The notes beneath the pieces are model-generated. The model worked only from the letters and a program-made list of their open reading frames with translations. It did not search any database and was not told the DNA's origin. The translations under genes were made by a program, and so were the position numbers. DNA of 64,000 nucleotides, from positions 56,894-120,893 of the forward strand of contig JAPLOZ010000103.1 in NCBI GenBank assembly GCA_026400435.1, given 5' to 3'. Origin of the DNA: Hyphomicrobiales bacterium. Its GTDB lineage: Bacteria > Pseudomonadota > Alphaproteobacteria > Rhizobiales > Rhizobiaceae. This document shows positions 54,751 through 64,000 of this stretch, piece after piece. How positions within the stretch are numbered: the first letter of the stretch is position 1; the number at the start of each line of letters is the position of its first letter.

Positions 54751-54864
54751 TTGCCTGGAAGCAGCAACCGGCGGCGCCTTCAGGGCAGGCGCGGCGACCG
54801 GCTTCTTGGCGTCCTTCTTCGGCTTACGGACTTCCTTCTTGGCTTTCATGCTGCCTTTGGCCAT
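54739..54864 (-). CDS. Small lysine-rich hypothetical protein
   Basis: The 41-residue protein MAKGSMKAKKEVRKPKK, then DAKKPVAAPALKAPPVAA, is very basic and Ala/Pro-rich. ATG 54864 follows GGGAGCG. Similar tiny proteins occur in rhizobia by recollection, always uncharacterised. It might bind nucleic acid, but that rests only on its charge. Confidence 0.7.
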   Translation of the reverse strand: MAKGSMKAKKEVRKPKKDAKKPVAAPALKAPPVAASRQKEK

Positions 54865-55007
54865 GATTCGCTCCCTGGTTGACGGATAGCCAGTGAAACA
54901 AGACTCTGCTCCAACGGCAAGAGTCCGCGCGCGCCTCATCCCCTCCTGAATCTTGTGCTTTGTGCCCAATGCGGTGCATATGCCGTTGCTGGCCATGGGA
55001 GGGCGTT

Positions 55008-55412
55008 ATGAAGATCGACGGTGGTTGTCACTGCGGAGCCATCGCCTACGAGGCGGACATTGACCCGGAAATGGTCGGCATCTGCCACTGTTCCGACTGT
55101 CAGACGCTGTCCGGCACCGCCTTCCGCGTTGTCGTCTTTGCTCCGCAGGACAGGTTCCGGCTGACGCGCGGAACCCCCAAGCTTTACGTTAAGACCGCCG
55201 AAAGCGGCAACAAGCGGGCCCAGGCGTTCTGCGCCGATTGCGGCTCGCCAATCTATGCCACCTCTGTTGACGACGGGCCGAAAGCCTATGGCATCCGCGT
55301 TGGCACAGCGCGGCAGCGGGATGAACTGAAGCCGAAGCGGCAGGTCTGGCATCGCTCGGCCGTGTCGTGGTTGCCGGAAATGGAAGGCCTCGTCACCAAG
55401 GAGAAAGGCTGA
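55008..55412 (+). CDS. GFA-family (glutathione-dependent formaldehyde-activating-like) protein
   Basis: The 134-residue protein has the zinc ligands of the GFA fold: GGCHCGAIAYEADI, ICHCSDCQTLSGTAFR and FCADCGSPIYAT. Most members are not true formaldehyde enzymes, so only the fold is firm. ATG 55008 gives MKIDGGCHCG, the usual start. It stands alone between the small lysine-rich gene and rmuC. Confidence 0.92.
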   Translation: MKIDGGCHCGAIAYEADIDPEMVGICHCSDCQTLSGTAFRVVVFAPQDRFRLTRGTPKLYVKTAESGNKRAQAFCADCGSPIYATSVDDGPKAYGIRVGTARQRDELKPKRQVWHRSAVSWLPEMEGLVTKEKG

Positions 55413-55423
55413 ACTCCGCAGCC

Positions 55424-56692
55424 TCAGGCGCCTTCGTCTACGACCCGCAGGCGAAGCTGGCCGCTCTTGGTAGCGACCGAGGCGCTTTCATTCGCCGCCG
55501 GCAGCGCGCGCGAAACTTCGGCCTCGTCGATGGCATCAGCGCCGAGTTCCACGTCCTTGATTCGCTGACCTCGCCTGGTCACCTTTTCCGTCGAGGTGAC
55601 GATTTGCTCGATATCCCGGCTTGTCAGGGCAAAATGCGTTTGCAGCTTGCGCACCCGCTCATCCAGTCGTGAAAGATCGTCCATCAGCCGCGAGACCTCG
55701 CCCTGGATCAGATGCGCCTGCTCGCGCATCCGGGCGTCCTTGAGAATAGATTGCACCACCTGGATCGACAGCATCAGCAGCGAGGGCGACACGATAACCA
55801 CGCGCGCACGATGCGCCTTCTGGACCACCGCCTCGAAATTCTCGTGGATCTCGGCGAAAATCGATTCCGATGGAACGAACATGAAAGCCGTTTCCTGCGT
55901 CTCGCCCGCGATCAGGTATTTATCGGCGATCGCCTTGATGTGGTATTCGACATCGCGCCGGAACGCCTGCGCGGCATATTTCGGCGCGTCCCCGGCATTC
56001 TCGGCCTCGGCGGCGGCGCGGATGGCGTTCCAGGCTTCAAGCGGAAACTTGGCGTCGATAACCAGCGACGGCGTGCCGTTGGGCATCTTGACCAGGCAGT
56101 CAGGCCGGCTCCCGTTCGACAGCGTCGCCTGGAACTCGTAGGCGCCCTGCGGCAGCCCGTCGGCGACGATAGCCTCCATGCGCGACTGGCCAAAAGCGCC
56201 GCGCGTCTGCTTGTTGGACAAGATCGCCTGCAACTGAACGACCTGCCCTGCAAGCGACTGGATGTTGTTCTGGGCGCTGTCGATCACGGCCAGTCGCTCC
56301 TGCAGTTTGGCCAACGATTCATGCGTCGATTTTGTTTGTTCCGTGATGGTCAGTCCGATCCGTCCGGTCATGGAGTCGAGCCGCTGGCCGAGTGAAAGGT
56401 TGAGTTCGGCCTGGCGCGCCGTCAGCGCGTCATTCATCTGGCTCATGCGGCCATGCATCTCGACCTGCTGGCGCACAAGTTCGGCAATTCCCGTCCCGGC
56501 GTCCTGAGCCAGCCGTGCCGCTTCGGCGGCGTGCTGCGCGCGCGCCCGTGACGAACGCCACAGCGCAACCGCCAGAACGACGAGAAGCAGCAACACGACG
56601 CCCGCGCCCACCGCCAGTGCCTGGCCCAGCGTCACCGTTGTCGCGCCAAGACGAGCGACAGGCTCCGAGAGGAGGATGCTCAATTGGTCCAT
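55424..56692 (-). CDS. rmuC: DNA recombination protein RmuC
   Basis: The 422-residue protein has an N-terminal membrane helix (AVGAGVVLLLLVVLAVALW), a coiled-coil stretch (residues about 50-150) and the RmuC core with LVIDAKFPLEAWNAIR, EYHIKAIADKYL and ETAFMFVPSESIFAEIHE. It is thought to be a restriction-like nuclease limiting inverted-repeat rearrangements. ATG 56692 with GGGA upstream is chosen; ATG 56722 would add 10 residues. Confidence 0.94.
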   Translation of the reverse strand: MDQLSILLSEPVARLGATTVTLGQALAVGAGVVLLLLVVLAVALWRSSRARAQHAAEAARLAQDAGTGIAELVRQQVEMHGRMSQMNDALTARQAELNLSLGQRLDSMTGRIGLTITEQTKSTHESLAKLQERLAVIDSAQNNIQSLAGQVVQLQAILSNKQTRGAFGQSRMEAIVADGLPQGAYEFQATLSNGSRPDCLVKMPNGTPSLVIDAKFPLEAWNAIRAAAEAENAGDAPKYAAQAFRRDVEYHIKAIADKYLIAGETQETAFMFVPSESIFAEIHENFEAVVQKAHRARVVIVSPSLLMLSIQVVQSILKDARMREQAHLIQGEVSRLMDDLSRLDERVRKLQTHFALTSRDIEQIVTSTEKVTRRGQRIKDVELGADAIDEAEVSRALPAANESASVATKSGQLRLRVVDEGA

Positions 56693-56787
56693 CGTCCCAG
56701 CATAACCGATTCGGTCGGGCATTCCAGATCAAACCATGAACAAGCATGGATGTTGACGCTTCTATTTTGAGGTCTTAGGTGAGACGA

Positions 56788-57318
56788 ATGTCGATCAAGC
56801 CGCTTGTCATCCTCCCCGATCCCGTCCTGCGCCTGGCTTCCAAGCCGGTCGAGCGCGTCGATGCGCCCTTGCTCAAGCTTGCCGACGACATGCTGGAGAC
56901 CATGTACGACGCGCCCGGCATCGGCCTTGCCGCCATCCAGGTCGGCGAGGCGCTGCGCATGCTGGTCATCGACCTTGCCAAGGAAGGCGACGCGCCGGCC
57001 CCGCAGGTCTTCATAAACCCCGAAATTCTTCAAGGCTCCGATGAGCGGTCGGTTTACGAGGAGGGCTGCCTGTCCATCCCGGACTATTATGCAGAGGTTG
57101 AACGCCCGGCGCAGGTACGCGTGCGCCATCTCGACCGCGACGGCAGGCTTCAGGAGGTCGAGGCCGAGGGCCTGCTTGCTACCTGTCTGCAACACGAAAT
57201 CGACCATTTGAATGGCGTGCTGTTCATCGACCACATTTCGAAGCTGAAGCGCGACATGGTGGTCAAGAAGTTCAAGAAGCTCGCCAGGGACCGCCCGCCG
57301 GCCAGGACGATAGGCTGA
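56788..57318 (+). CDS. def: Peptide deformylase
   Basis: The 176-residue metalloenzyme removes formyl from nascent proteins. All three motifs are intact: [20 protein letters not shown] with the metal-binding Cys, and [12 protein letters not shown] with HExxH. It pairs functionally with fmt, 74 bases downstream. ATG 56788 ([15 protein letters not shown]) has AGG upstream; a GTG three codons earlier is less likely. Confidence 0.97.
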   Translation: MSIKPLVILPDPVLRLASKPVERVDAPLLKLADDMLETMYDAPGIGLAAIQVGEALRMLVIDLAKEGDAPAPQVFINPEILQGSDERSVYEEGCLSIPDYYAEVERPAQVRVRHLDRDGRLQEVEAEGLLATCLQHEIDHLNGVLFIDHISKLKRDMVVKKFKKLARDRPPARTIG

Positions 57319-57392
57319 GGTCACTCCACGTCAGTCTTGACCTGGGCCCCCAATCTCGCTTGAACGCAGCCTCGACAGGCTTGGACAGCGCT

Positions 57393-58328
57393 ATGCCGCT
57401 CCGCATCGTCTTCATGGGTACGCCGGATTTTTCGGTACCGACGCTCCGCGCCATCGTGGATGCAGGGCACAGCGTCGTCTCCGCCTACACGCAGCCGCCG
57501 CGCCCGGCCGGCCGCCGCGGGCTCGAACTGACGCCGTCGCCGGTGCAGCGCGAGGCCGAGCGGCTTGGCATAGAGGTGCGGTCGCCCGTTTCGTTGAAGG
57601 GTCAGGCCGAACAGGAAGCCTTTGCCGCGCTCCACGCAGACGCCGCTGTCGTCGTCGCCTACGGTCTGCTGCTGCCTGCGCCCATTCTGGGAGGCACGCG
57701 GATCGGTGCGTATAACGGACACGCGTCGCTGCTACCGCGCTGGCGCGGCGCCGCCCCCATCCAGCGCGCCATCATGGCCGGCGACCGCGAGACCGGCATG
57801 ATGATCATGAAGATGGACGCCGGCCTCGACACCGGACCGGTGGCGTTGACGGAGCGCATCGGCATAGCCGCGGACGAGACCAGCGGCGAACTGCACGACA
57901 GGATGATGATGGTCGGCGCGAGGCTTATGGTAGAGGCCCTGGCCCGGCTGGAAGCCGGCGCGCTGGTGTTGACGCCACAGCCTGCAGATGGTGTGGTTTA
58001 TGCCAGGAAGATCGACAAGGCGGAGACGCGCATCGACTGGCGACTGCCGGCCGCCGAACTCCACGACCGCATTCGCGGCCTGTCACCTTTTCCCGGCGCA
58101 TGGTGCGAGATGACTGCCGGCAGTGCTGCGGAACGGCTGAAGATCCTGCGCGCCACGCTGGCATCGGGCGGTGGCGCTCCGGGCGAGGTGCTGGACGATC
58201 GTCTTGCGATTGCCTGCGGGCAGGGAGCCCTGCGGCTGGTGGAATTGCAACGGGCCGGTGGCAGGCCCGTGACCGCGGATGAGTTTCTCCGCGGAACGAA
58301 ACTGGAAATGGGAACGAGACTGTCATGA
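57393..58328 (+). CDS. fmt: Methionyl-tRNA formyltransferase
   Basis: The 311-residue enzyme formylates initiator Met-tRNA using 10-formyl-THF. Motifs are [18 protein letters not shown], the catalytic loop [16 protein letters not shown] (Asn and His kept, but Gly where Val is usual) and [14 protein letters not shown] with the catalytic Asp. The C-terminal domain ([15 protein letters not shown]) binds tRNA. It overlaps the following GNAT gene by 4 bases. Confidence 0.96.
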   Translation: MPLRIVFMGTPDFSVPTLRAIVDAGHSVVSAYTQPPRPAGRRGLELTPSPVQREAERLGIEVRSPVSLKGQAEQEAFAALHADAAVVVAYGLLLPAPILGGTRIGAYNGHASLLPRWRGAAPIQRAIMAGDRETGMMIMKMDAGLDTGPVALTERIGIAADETSGELHDRMMMVGARLMVEALARLEAGALVLTPQPADGVVYARKIDKAETRIDWRLPAAELHDRIRGLSPFPGAWCEMTAGSAAERLKILRATLASGGGAPGEVLDDRLAIACGQGALRLVELQRAGGRPVTADEFLRGTKLEMGTRLS

Positions 58329-58834
58329 GCATGATGTCGATCAGGACCGCGACTCACAGGGATCGCGAGGCTATCCGCCGCGTCGAGGAGCACGCTTTCG
58401 GCCAGCAGACCGAAGCCGGCCTTGTTGACGCGCTGGTGGAAAGTGGCGCAGCCGTTCTTGAACTGGTGGCTGAGGAGGATGGGCAAGTGGTAGGCCATGT
58501 CCTGTTTTCGCGTCTCTACGTCGACAGCGGCGCCACGAAGTTTCCGGCCGTGGCGCTTGCGCCGCTGGCTGTCGAGCCTTCCTTTCACGGCACGGGAATC
58601 GGCGGCGCCCTGATCCGCGAGGCGCATCTGCGTCTGAGGCAGGCCGGCGAACAGCTCTCGATCGTGCTTGGCGAACCGGCCTACTACGGCCGCTTCGGCT
58701 ACGCGCATGGCCAGGCCGGCAAGTTCCAGAGCGACTACCAGTGCGAGGCCCTGCAGGCTATCGCCTGGGGCGAGGTGCCCGAAACCGGCCGGCTGGTCTA
58801 TGCCGCGGCCTTCCAATCCGAACTTGCCGCCTAA
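58325..58834 (+). CDS. GNAT-family N-acetyltransferase (YhbS-like)
   Basis: The 169-residue protein has the GNAT core: [56 protein letters not shown] (acetyl-CoA loop) and [13 protein letters not shown]. The last motif marks the YhbS group. The acceptor is unknown. It is coupled to fmt by ATGA and sits 9 bases before truA. Confidence 0.9.
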   Translation: MSMMSIRTATHRDREAIRRVEEHAFGQQTEAGLVDALVESGAAVLELVAEEDGQVVGHVLFSRLYVDSGATKFPAVALAPLAVEPSFHGTGIGGALIREAHLRLRQAGEQLSIVLGEPAYYGRFGYAHGQAGKFQSDYQCEALQAIAWGEVPETGRLVYAAAFQSELAA

Positions 58835-58843
58835 GGTCCGCCG

Positions 58844-59593
58844 TTGCCGCGCTATCGCCTCGATGTCGAATATGACGGCACGCCCTACGCCGGCTGGCAG
58901 CGGCAATCGGGCCAGCACACGGTCCAGGCGGCGATCGAGCAGGCGGTGCTTGGCTTTTGCGGCGATACGGTTTCGTTGCGCGGCGCCGGCCGCACCGACT
59001 CCGGTGTCCACGCCGCCGGCCAGGTAGCCCATCTCGATCTGGCGAAGGACTGGCCGCAAGATACCGTACGCGACGCCATCAACGCACATCTGGCCATGGC
59101 AGGCGAAGCGGTCGCCATCATTGCGGCTGCCAGGGTCGCCGACGATTTCGACGCGCGTTTTTCCGCTACTGGGCGTCATTATCTCTTCAGGATACTCAAC
59201 CGGCGCGCCCCGCCGGCTCTGGAAAGAAACCGCGCCTGGTGGGTCGCCCGTCACCTCGACGCCGCGGCCATGCACGAGGCCGCGCAGGCGCTGGTCGGCC
59301 GCCACGATTTCACGACGTTTCGATCCGTCCAGTGCCAGGCAAAGAGCCCGCAGCGCACGCTTGACCGGCTCGACGTCGACCGCCTGGGCGATGTCATCGA
59401 GGTCAGGGCATCGGCGCGCTCGTTCCTGCACAACCAGGTCCGCTCCATGGTAGGCACGCTGAAGCGTGTCGGCGAGGGCGCATGGAGCGCTGCCGACGTG
59501 AAGTCGGCGCTCGACGCCAGGGATCGCGCCGCCTGCGGTGCGATGGCGCCGCCCGAAGGTCTCTACCTGATGAAGGTCGACTATCCGGCCTAG
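58844..59593 (+). CDS. truA: tRNA pseudouridine(38-40) synthase TruA
   Basis: The 249-residue synthase modifies the anticodon stem-loop. The catalytic Asp is in [27 protein letters not shown] near the start and [19 protein letters not shown] near the C-terminus are standard. It begins with TTG 58844, with AAGG upstream. Its stop codon overlaps the end of the convergent broken gene (59590-59593). Confidence 0.96.
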   Translation: MPRYRLDVEYDGTPYAGWQRQSGQHTVQAAIEQAVLGFCGDTVSLRGAGRTDSGVHAAGQVAHLDLAKDWPQDTVRDAINAHLAMAGEAVAIIAAARVADDFDARFSATGRHYLFRILNRRAPPALERNRAWWVARHLDAAAMHEAAQALVGRHDFTTFRSVQCQAKSPQRTLDRLDVDRLGDVIEVRASARSFLHNQVRSMVGTLKRVGEGAWSAADVKSALDARDRAACGAMAPPEGLYLMKVDYPA

Positions 59594-60122
59594 GTCGGAG
59601 GATATGCCGCCAGACCGAACGCCGACATGAGCAGGAGCTGGATCATCACGGCGAGCATGAACATGCCGGCGAAAATTGCTGTCGCGACCGCGGCCCCCTT
59701 GCCAAGCGCAACGTTGGTGACGCGCCAGAATGCGAAGATGTTCAGCGCAAGCAGGATGAGCGACAGGAAGTTCCTGAGGTCGGGAGGCAGCGTCACCGCC
59801 ATGGCCAACAGCGGAACAGGCACCGTTGCCCAGACGAACAACGCCGATGCCCAGTTGCTTGCGACGACGAGGTGGACGAAGCGATCGGCAACGCCAAGCC
59901 GTGGCGCGACAAGCGCCAGCGCGACAATCGGCGCGACCCAGATCGCCAGATCGATTGTCGCCAGGCGGGCGACGATCGAAAGCCTGCCGCCGAGACGATC
60001 GCAAAGAAGGAATTCCAGAACCCGTCGGCGCTGAGATCCAGCAGTCGAAGGCCGTCCGGCTTGCCCAGCATCATGCGCCAGGCTCCCGTCAGATATTGCT
60101 GGATCTCTTGGCTGGATGGCAT
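59590..60122 (-). pseudogene. Broken multi-pass membrane protein gene downstream of dapE
   Basis: Frame 1 starts at ATG 60122 (MPSSQEIQQYLTGAWRMM, then DLSADGFWNSFFAIV) and loses sense after about 59994. Coding resumes in another frame from about 59985 (RLSIVARLATIDLAIWVAPI, then FVHLVVASNWASALFVW) and ends at 59590 (FGLAAYPPT). The 533-base span is not a multiple of three. From memory of rhizobial relatives, a hydrophobic segment is expected after FFAIV and is missing, so a small deletion with frame change is likely; an assembly error cannot be excluded. The family is uncharacterised. It lies 32 bases after dapE. Confidence 0.7.
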
Positions 60123-60154
60123 GCGGGCACAGAAAACCTGATTGTCGACTGGTC

Positions 60155-61342
60155 CTACCCGAACCAGTCCTGCAGAAAGCGGCTGTAGATGTTGGTCAGT
60201 GTCTCGAGGTCGGCAAGGGCGACCCGTTCGTCCACCATGTGCATGGTCTTGCCGACCAGCCCGAACTCGACGACCGGGCAATAATCCTTGATGAAGCGGG
60301 CGTCCGACGTGCCCCCGGACGTCGAAAGGGTGGGCGTGCGGCCGGTTACGGTGCGCACCGAACTGCACAGCGACGCGATCAGTTTCTCGTTGCGCGTCAG
60401 GAAGACTTCGCTCGGCCGGTCGCGCCAGGCGATATCGAACGCCACCGGCTCGCCGCGACCGGCGCGGTATTTCGAGCGCTTGCTGGCGCGATCGAGCCGG
60501 TTGTGGATTTCGGCCTGCAGCGTATCGGAGTTCCAGGTGTCGTTGAAGCGCACGTTGAAGGCCGCGGTCGCCTTCGCGGGCAGGACATTCACGGAAGGAT
60601 TGCCGACATCGATCGAGGTTATCTCGAGGTTGGACGCCTGGAAATCCTGCGTACCGGCATCGAGCGCCGGCAGCAGCAGCGCTTCGACTAGCGCCAGCAG
60701 CCCGCGCACCGGGTTGTCGGCAAGATGCGGATAGGCGACATGCCCCTGCCTTCCATGCACCGTCAGGATGCCGGAAAGCGAGCCTCGCCTGCCGATCTTG
60801 ATCATGTCGCCGAGCTGTTCGGGGTTGGTCGGCTCGCCGACGATGGCCGCGTCCCAGCTTTCGCCCCTGCTCGCCGCCCAGTCGAGCAACTTGCCCGTTC
60901 CGTTGACGGACGGCCCTTCCTCGTCGCCCGTGATCACCAGCGACACTGAGCCCTTGAAATCGCCCCTGGCTGCGATGTGCCGGGCCAGCGCCGCCACGAA
61001 ACAGGCGATGCCGCCCTTCATGTCGACCGCACCGCGCCCGTACATCTCGCCGTTGTGGACCGCGGCGGAAAAAGGCGGATACTTCCAAGCCTCCTCGTCG
61101 CCCGGCGCAACGACGTCCGTGTGGCCGGCAAACATCAGGTGAGGTCCGTTGCCGGACCGCCGCGCGTAGAGGTTTTCGACGTCGGGCGTGCCGGCATCCG
61201 AGAAGACCGGTCTCTCGGTCGAGAACCCGAGCGGCTTCAGCATCGCTTCGAGCGCGGTCAGCGCTCCGCCTTCGGCGGGCGTGACCGACGCACAGCGTAT
61301 CAGGGCGGCGAGGTTGGCGGCGGGATCGGTGGGCAGGCTCAT
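60155..61342 (-). CDS. dapE: Succinyl-diaminopimelate desuccinylase
   Basis: The 395-residue M20 metallohydrolase makes LL-diaminopimelate for lysine and peptidoglycan. Metal ligands and catalytic residues are in [29 protein letters not shown] and [18 protein letters not shown], and the C-terminal [18 protein letters not shown] 61342 ([16 protein letters not shown]) is preferred over a TTG six codons upstream. dapD lies four genes upstream on the same strand. Confidence 0.96.
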   Translation of the reverse strand: MSLPTDPAANLAALIRCASVTPAEGGALTALEAMLKPLGFSTERPVFSDAGTPDVENLYARRSGNGPHLMFAGHTDVVAPGDEEAWKYPPFSAAVHNGEMYGRGAVDMKGGIACFVAALARHIAARGDFKGSVSLVITGDEEGPSVNGTGKLLDWAASRGESWDAAIVGEPTNPEQLGDMIKIGRRGSLSGILTVHGRQGHVAYPHLADNPVRGLLALVEALLLPALDAGTQDFQASNLEITSIDVGNPSVNVLPAKATAAFNVRFNDTWNSDTLQAEIHNRLDRASKRSKYRAGRGEPVAFDIAWRDRPSEVFLTRNEKLIASLCSSVRTVTGRTPTLSTSGGTSDARFIKDYCPVVEFGLVGKTMHMVDERVALADLETLTNIYSRFLQDWFG

Positions 61343-61390
61343 GCTGGCGGGATAATCCAAAGCCGTGTCGATGTCACCAGCGAGGCAGCG

Positions 61391-62146
61391 CTATCCCTGC
61401 TTTGGACCCGCATCGGCTTCCATCCGCGACTGAGCCTCGATCAGCGTGATCTTCTGCCAGACCTTGCGCGAAAGGTTCGAGCCAAGTCCCTCGATGTCGT
61501 TGACGGCTGCTACCACGACGCTGTCGTTGACGGACTGCGCAAACAGCGCCGCGAGCTTGCCTGTGATGGAGAGCATCTCTGAACAATAGTCGAGATACCG
61601 CGTCAGATCCTGTCGGTTGGTGATTCGCACTGGCGACTGCGCGGTCGGCTTGAAGTCGCCAGCCAGGGCCGCCGGGTCCTTGGTCAACTGGTGCATGTCG
61701 ATGACATGAACCAGCGAGCGCAGCGCATGCAGGTCTGCAAACACGCGGCGGCGCTTGATGCGCTCCTCGGTACGGGTAAGCGCGACGAAGCCAAGCCCTG
61801 CCAGCAGCAGCGTGTTGATCGACGCCTCGATGCCCTGCACGAAGTTGATCGCCTCGTCGGTCTCGATCCGGTCGAACGAGAGGATCGTGCCGACGAAGAG
61901 GAACATCGCCGCGCCCGCGCATATGGCGAGTGCGATCACGATGCGCACCCACCAGATCGGCGCCTCCAGAGCCTTGGCGGCGGCGGCCACGTCGTTCGAC
62001 AGGGCGATCAGTTCGGTTGCGACGTTCCTCAGCCCGCTGTCTGGGAACCGCGCCGCGACGCGTTGTTCGAGCTTCACCGCGGTCTCGATGATCAATTTCG
62101 GATCGAGGTGGCGATATTCGCGCTGCTCATCCAGCCCCGACCTCAT
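61391..62146 (-). CDS. Hypothetical protein with two central membrane helices
   Basis: The 251-residue protein has an N-terminal helical region (YRHLDPKLIIETAVKLEQRV), two likely membrane segments (IVIALAICAGAAMFLFVGTI and ASINTLLLAGLGFVALT) and a helical C-terminal half (ADLHALRSLVHVIDMHQLTK). I do not recognise a family. It lies between dapE and a DUF805 gene, with one base before the latter's stop, so it is probably in the dapD-dapE transcript. Confidence 0.8.
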   Translation of the reverse strand: MRSGLDEQREYRHLDPKLIIETAVKLEQRVAARFPDSGLRNVATELIALSNDVAAAAKALEAPIWWVRIVIALAICAGAAMFLFVGTILSFDRIETDEAINFVQGIEASINTLLLAGLGFVALTRTEERIKRRRVFADLHALRSLVHVIDMHQLTKDPAALAGDFKPTAQSPVRITNRQDLTRYLDYCSEMLSITGKLAALFAQSVNDSVVVAAVNDIEGLGSNLSRKVWQKITLIEAQSRMEADAGPKQG

Positions 62147-62147
62147 G

Positions 62148-62528
62148 TCAGGCGTTTCCCGCCGGCGCGTTCGATAGCTGGCCGTAGCGGTTTGGGCCGG
62201 CCTCGCCGGGTATCAGGCAGAGCGCGATGAAGGCGATGATGGAGATCACCGGGATGAAAAGCGCCACCGCCATGAGTCCGGGTTTGCCGACGTCGTGCAG
62301 GCGCTTCACACTGAGCGCGACATTGGCCCAGATCGCCACCACCATCACCAGCCAGAATGCGGCGGCCCAGCCCTGTCCGGCGGTGCTTTCCTGCGGCACC
62401 AGCGTGAAGCGGTACAGCAGGAACGCCTGCACGATGGCGATCAGCAGCCCCGCAAGAAAATAGGCCGCGCGGCTGACGCGGCCAGAGAAGCGGAAAAAAA
62501 GCCAGATAAGCTTGTCTTTTTCAGGCAA
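62148..62528 (-). CDS. DUF805 membrane protein 2
   Basis: The 126-residue protein has the DUF805 layout: FFRFSGRVSRAAYFLAGLLIA, a central helix, LSVKRLHDVGKPGLMAVALF and PGEAGPNRYGQ near the end. No ATG is available in the right place. I place the start at TTG 62528 (MPEKDKLIWLFFRFSG), overlapping the upstream DUF805 gene by 8 bases; a TTG at 62579 is possible. The function of DUF805 proteins is unknown. Confidence 0.82.
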   Translation of the reverse strand: MPEKDKLIWLFFRFSGRVSRAAYFLAGLLIAIVQAFLLYRFTLVPQESTAGQGWAAAFWLVMVVAIWANVALSVKRLHDVGKPGLMAVALFIPVISIIAFIALCLIPGEAGPNRYGQLSNAPAGNA

Positions 62529-62874
62529 GAGGGTCCGGTCCGTATCTGTTGGCGCCTTTGACGCCCTCAAGTATCCCAAGTTCGACGATCAGCCAGATCG
62601 CACCGATGAGCGGAACCAGCGCGATCAAGCTCCACCAGCCGGATTTGTCGCGGTCGTGCCAGCGCTTCGCATAGAGCGCAAGGGCGAAATAGATCGAAGC
62701 CAGCGACACAATCATGCCGATGATCCCGAATCCGCTGTCGCCGATGTCCAGCCCCAGTATTGCATCGAGGATTGTCGCCACGATACTGATGGCGATCAGA
62801 ATGCCGACTCCGGCCCAGAACTTGGCGCGGTTAATCCTGCCATCGAAGCTTGTGTAGAGATATTTCCAGTCCAT
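62521..62874 (-). CDS. DUF805 membrane protein 1
   Basis: The 117-residue protein is a clear DUF805 member: MDWKYLYTSFDGRINRAKFWAG, LYAKRWHDRDKSGWWSLIAL, and GVKGANRYGPDPL at the end. Three to four membrane helices. It lies 69 bases after dapD and overlaps the second DUF805 gene, so the pair is a tandem duplication with divergence. Confidence 0.9.
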   Translation of the reverse strand: MDWKYLYTSFDGRINRAKFWAGVGILIAISIVATILDAILGLDIGDSGFGIIGMIVSLASIYFALALYAKRWHDRDKSGWWSLIALVPLIGAIWLIVELGILEGVKGANRYGPDPLA

Positions 62875-62943
62875 CTACCCCTCCATCCGGACTTTGCGCC
62901 GTTGATCGGCGTGACACGAAGGTGCGTCGGCTGCCCGGAAAGA

Positions 62944-63792
62944 TCAATCTCTGAGCAGTTCGTTGATAGAGGTCTTCGACCTTGTCTGGGCGTCGACCCG
63001 CTTGACGATGACCGCGCAGTAGAGGCCGGGGCCCGGCTCTCCGTTGCCCATCGGCTTGCCCGGCATGCTGCCTGCGACCACCACCGAGAACGGCGGCACC
63101 TCGCCATAGGTCACGCTCCCGGTGGCGCGGTCGACGATCTTGGTCGACTTGCCGATGAACACGCCCATGCCGAGCACGGATCCCTCGCGCACGATGCAGC
63201 CTTCAACCACCTCCGAACGCGCCCCGATGAAGCAGTCGTCCTCGATGATGGTCGGCCCGGCCTGCATGGGCTCCAGAACGCCGCCTATGCCTACGCCGCC
63301 CGACAGATGGACATGCTTGCCGATCTGCGCGCAGGAACCGACGGTGGCCCATGTGTCGACCATCGTGCCTTCGCCGACATAGGCGCCGAGGTTGACGAAG
63401 GACGGCATCAGGATGGCATTCGGCGCAATGTAGGCCGAACGGCGCACGATGGCAGCAGGAACCGAGCGGAACCCGGCCTTCTCGAAGTCGGCCGCACTCC
63501 AGCCGTCGAACTTGGATGGCACCTTGTCCCACCACACGGCGTTGCCGGGCCCGCCCTTGATGATCTCCATTGGGTTGAGCCGGAACGACAGCAGCACCGC
63601 CTTCTTCAGCCACTGGTTGACGGCCCATCGCCCGTCCGCTTGCCGTTCGGCCACCCGCGCCTCGCCCTTGTCGAGCAGGGCGAGCGCCGTATCGATCGCG
63701 TCACGGACCTCGCCCTTCGTCGCGGTGGAGATCGTATCCCGCGCCTCGAATGCCTTGTCGATGATGCTCTCAAGCTGCGACAGGTCGGCCAT
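62944..63792 (-). CDS. dapD: Tetrahydrodipicolinate N-succinyltransferase
   Basis: The 282-residue left-handed beta-helix acyltransferase uses succinyl-CoA in the diaminopimelate branch. Hexapeptide repeats run through [40 protein letters not shown] and [20 protein letters not shown]. The N-terminal helical domain begins [19 protein letters not shown]. It heads the minus-strand group leading to dapE. Confidence 0.97.
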   Translation of the reverse strand: MADLSQLESIIDKAFEARDTISTATKGEVRDAIDTALALLDKGEARVAERQADGRWAVNQWLKKAVLLSFRLNPMEIIKGGPGNAVWWDKVPSKFDGWSAADFEKAGFRSVPAAIVRRSAYIAPNAILMPSFVNLGAYVGEGTMVDTWATVGSCAQIGKHVHLSGGVGIGGVLEPMQAGPTIIEDDCFIGARSEVVEGCIVREGSVLGMGVFIGKSTKIVDRATGSVTYGEVPPFSVVVAGSMPGKPMGNGEPGPGLYCAVIVKRVDAQTRSKTSINELLRD

Positions 63793-63935
63793 GCCCTTGA
63801 AATCCCCCGATACAACGTGCTGTTAAGTCTGTGGCCGGTAAGCTCCGGCCGAAATCGCGCGGACCCTATGTCAAGCCTCCAGGAGGGTCAATCGCGCCTG
63901 CGCCACGGGACAGCGCTGATGGAACGGGCAGGAAG

Positions 63936-64000
63936 ATGAATTTGACCGAGAACGCGGGATGGACCCCGCTGCCGCATGCCGACGAGGATCTGGAGCGCGC
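63936..64000 (+). CDS. Start of an unidentified gene (cut by window edge)
   Basis: From ATG 63936 the frame reads MNLTENAGWTPLPHADEDLE and is open to base 64000. GGAAG lies directly before the ATG. It is divergent from dapD. Too short to assign. Confidence 0.5.
   Translation, partial: MNLTENAGWTPLPHADEDLER

Overview
The window reads as a contiguous piece of a Hyphomicrobiales (rhizobial) chromosome, most like the Phyllobacteriaceae/Mesorhizobium group. That placement is inferred from high GC, the alphaproteobacterial dnaA-rpsT-enoyl-CoA hydratase-mutM block, the CpaA-F/Tad pilus locus, a rhizobial double YejA transporter and GANTC sites upstream of dnaA. No genus marker (rRNA, tRNA) is present. 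Almost every base is coding. One small RNA gene (SRP RNA) is visible; there is no tRNA, rRNA, CRISPR array, transposase or prophage.

Layout. 1-5750: a phospholipase-D-like protein cut by the left edge, a Fur-family regulator, and a carbohydrate run of 6-phosphogluconate dehydrogenase, an aldo/keto reductase and a GH43 xylosidase. 5774-16458 (minus strand): a two-subunit aconitase X, a MoeB/ThiF-like enzyme, recF, dnaN, dnaA, a 0.77-kb control region, rpsT, an enoyl-CoA hydratase, mutM and deoB. 16514-17461: a PhnD-like binding protein. 17473-30655: a complete Flp/Tad pilus locus with two TadE/G-like minor pilins, a stand-alone secretin N-domain protein, three tandem Flp pilins, cpaABCDEF, tadB, tadC and lipoprotein tadD. 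CtrA-type motifs lie upstream of several of these genes. 30934-34533: an M17 aminopeptidase, a MarR-like regulator, an NlpC/P60 hydrolase and a GhrA-type reductase. 34553-42910 (minus strand): a Yej-type peptide ABC transporter with two binding proteins, two permeases and a double ATPase, interrupted by a vapBC toxin-antitoxin pair. 43031-47250: membrane-anchored cytochrome c, kdsB, pheA, a Dabb protein, nudC and a HIT protein. 47378-51819: SRP RNA, dnaX, ybaB, recR and a lytic transglycosylase. 51820-56692: a flavin monooxygenase, an AI-2E/PerM-type exporter, small proteins, a GFA-family enzyme and rmuC. 56788-59593: def, fmt, a GNAT and truA. 59590-63792 (minus strand): dapD, two DUF805 proteins, an unknown membrane protein, dapE and a broken membrane-protein gene. 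The window ends in the first codons of another gene.

How it fits together. The core is housekeeping: replication initiation and clamp (dnaA, dnaN, recF, dnaX, recR), translation start and maturation (def, fmt, truA, rpsT, SRP RNA), and lysine/peptidoglycan precursor synthesis (dapD, dapE). The accessory layer is the pilus locus and the peptide importer. I did not find a wholly unknown multi-gene system. The best leads are the vapBC pair spliced into the yej operon with the downstream ATPase apparently coupled to the toxin stop codon, the tandem triplication of the pilin gene with its control block, a set of CtrA-like boxes in the pilus locus, a cpaF gene whose expected ATG reads AGG, and a frameshifted membrane-protein gene after dapE.
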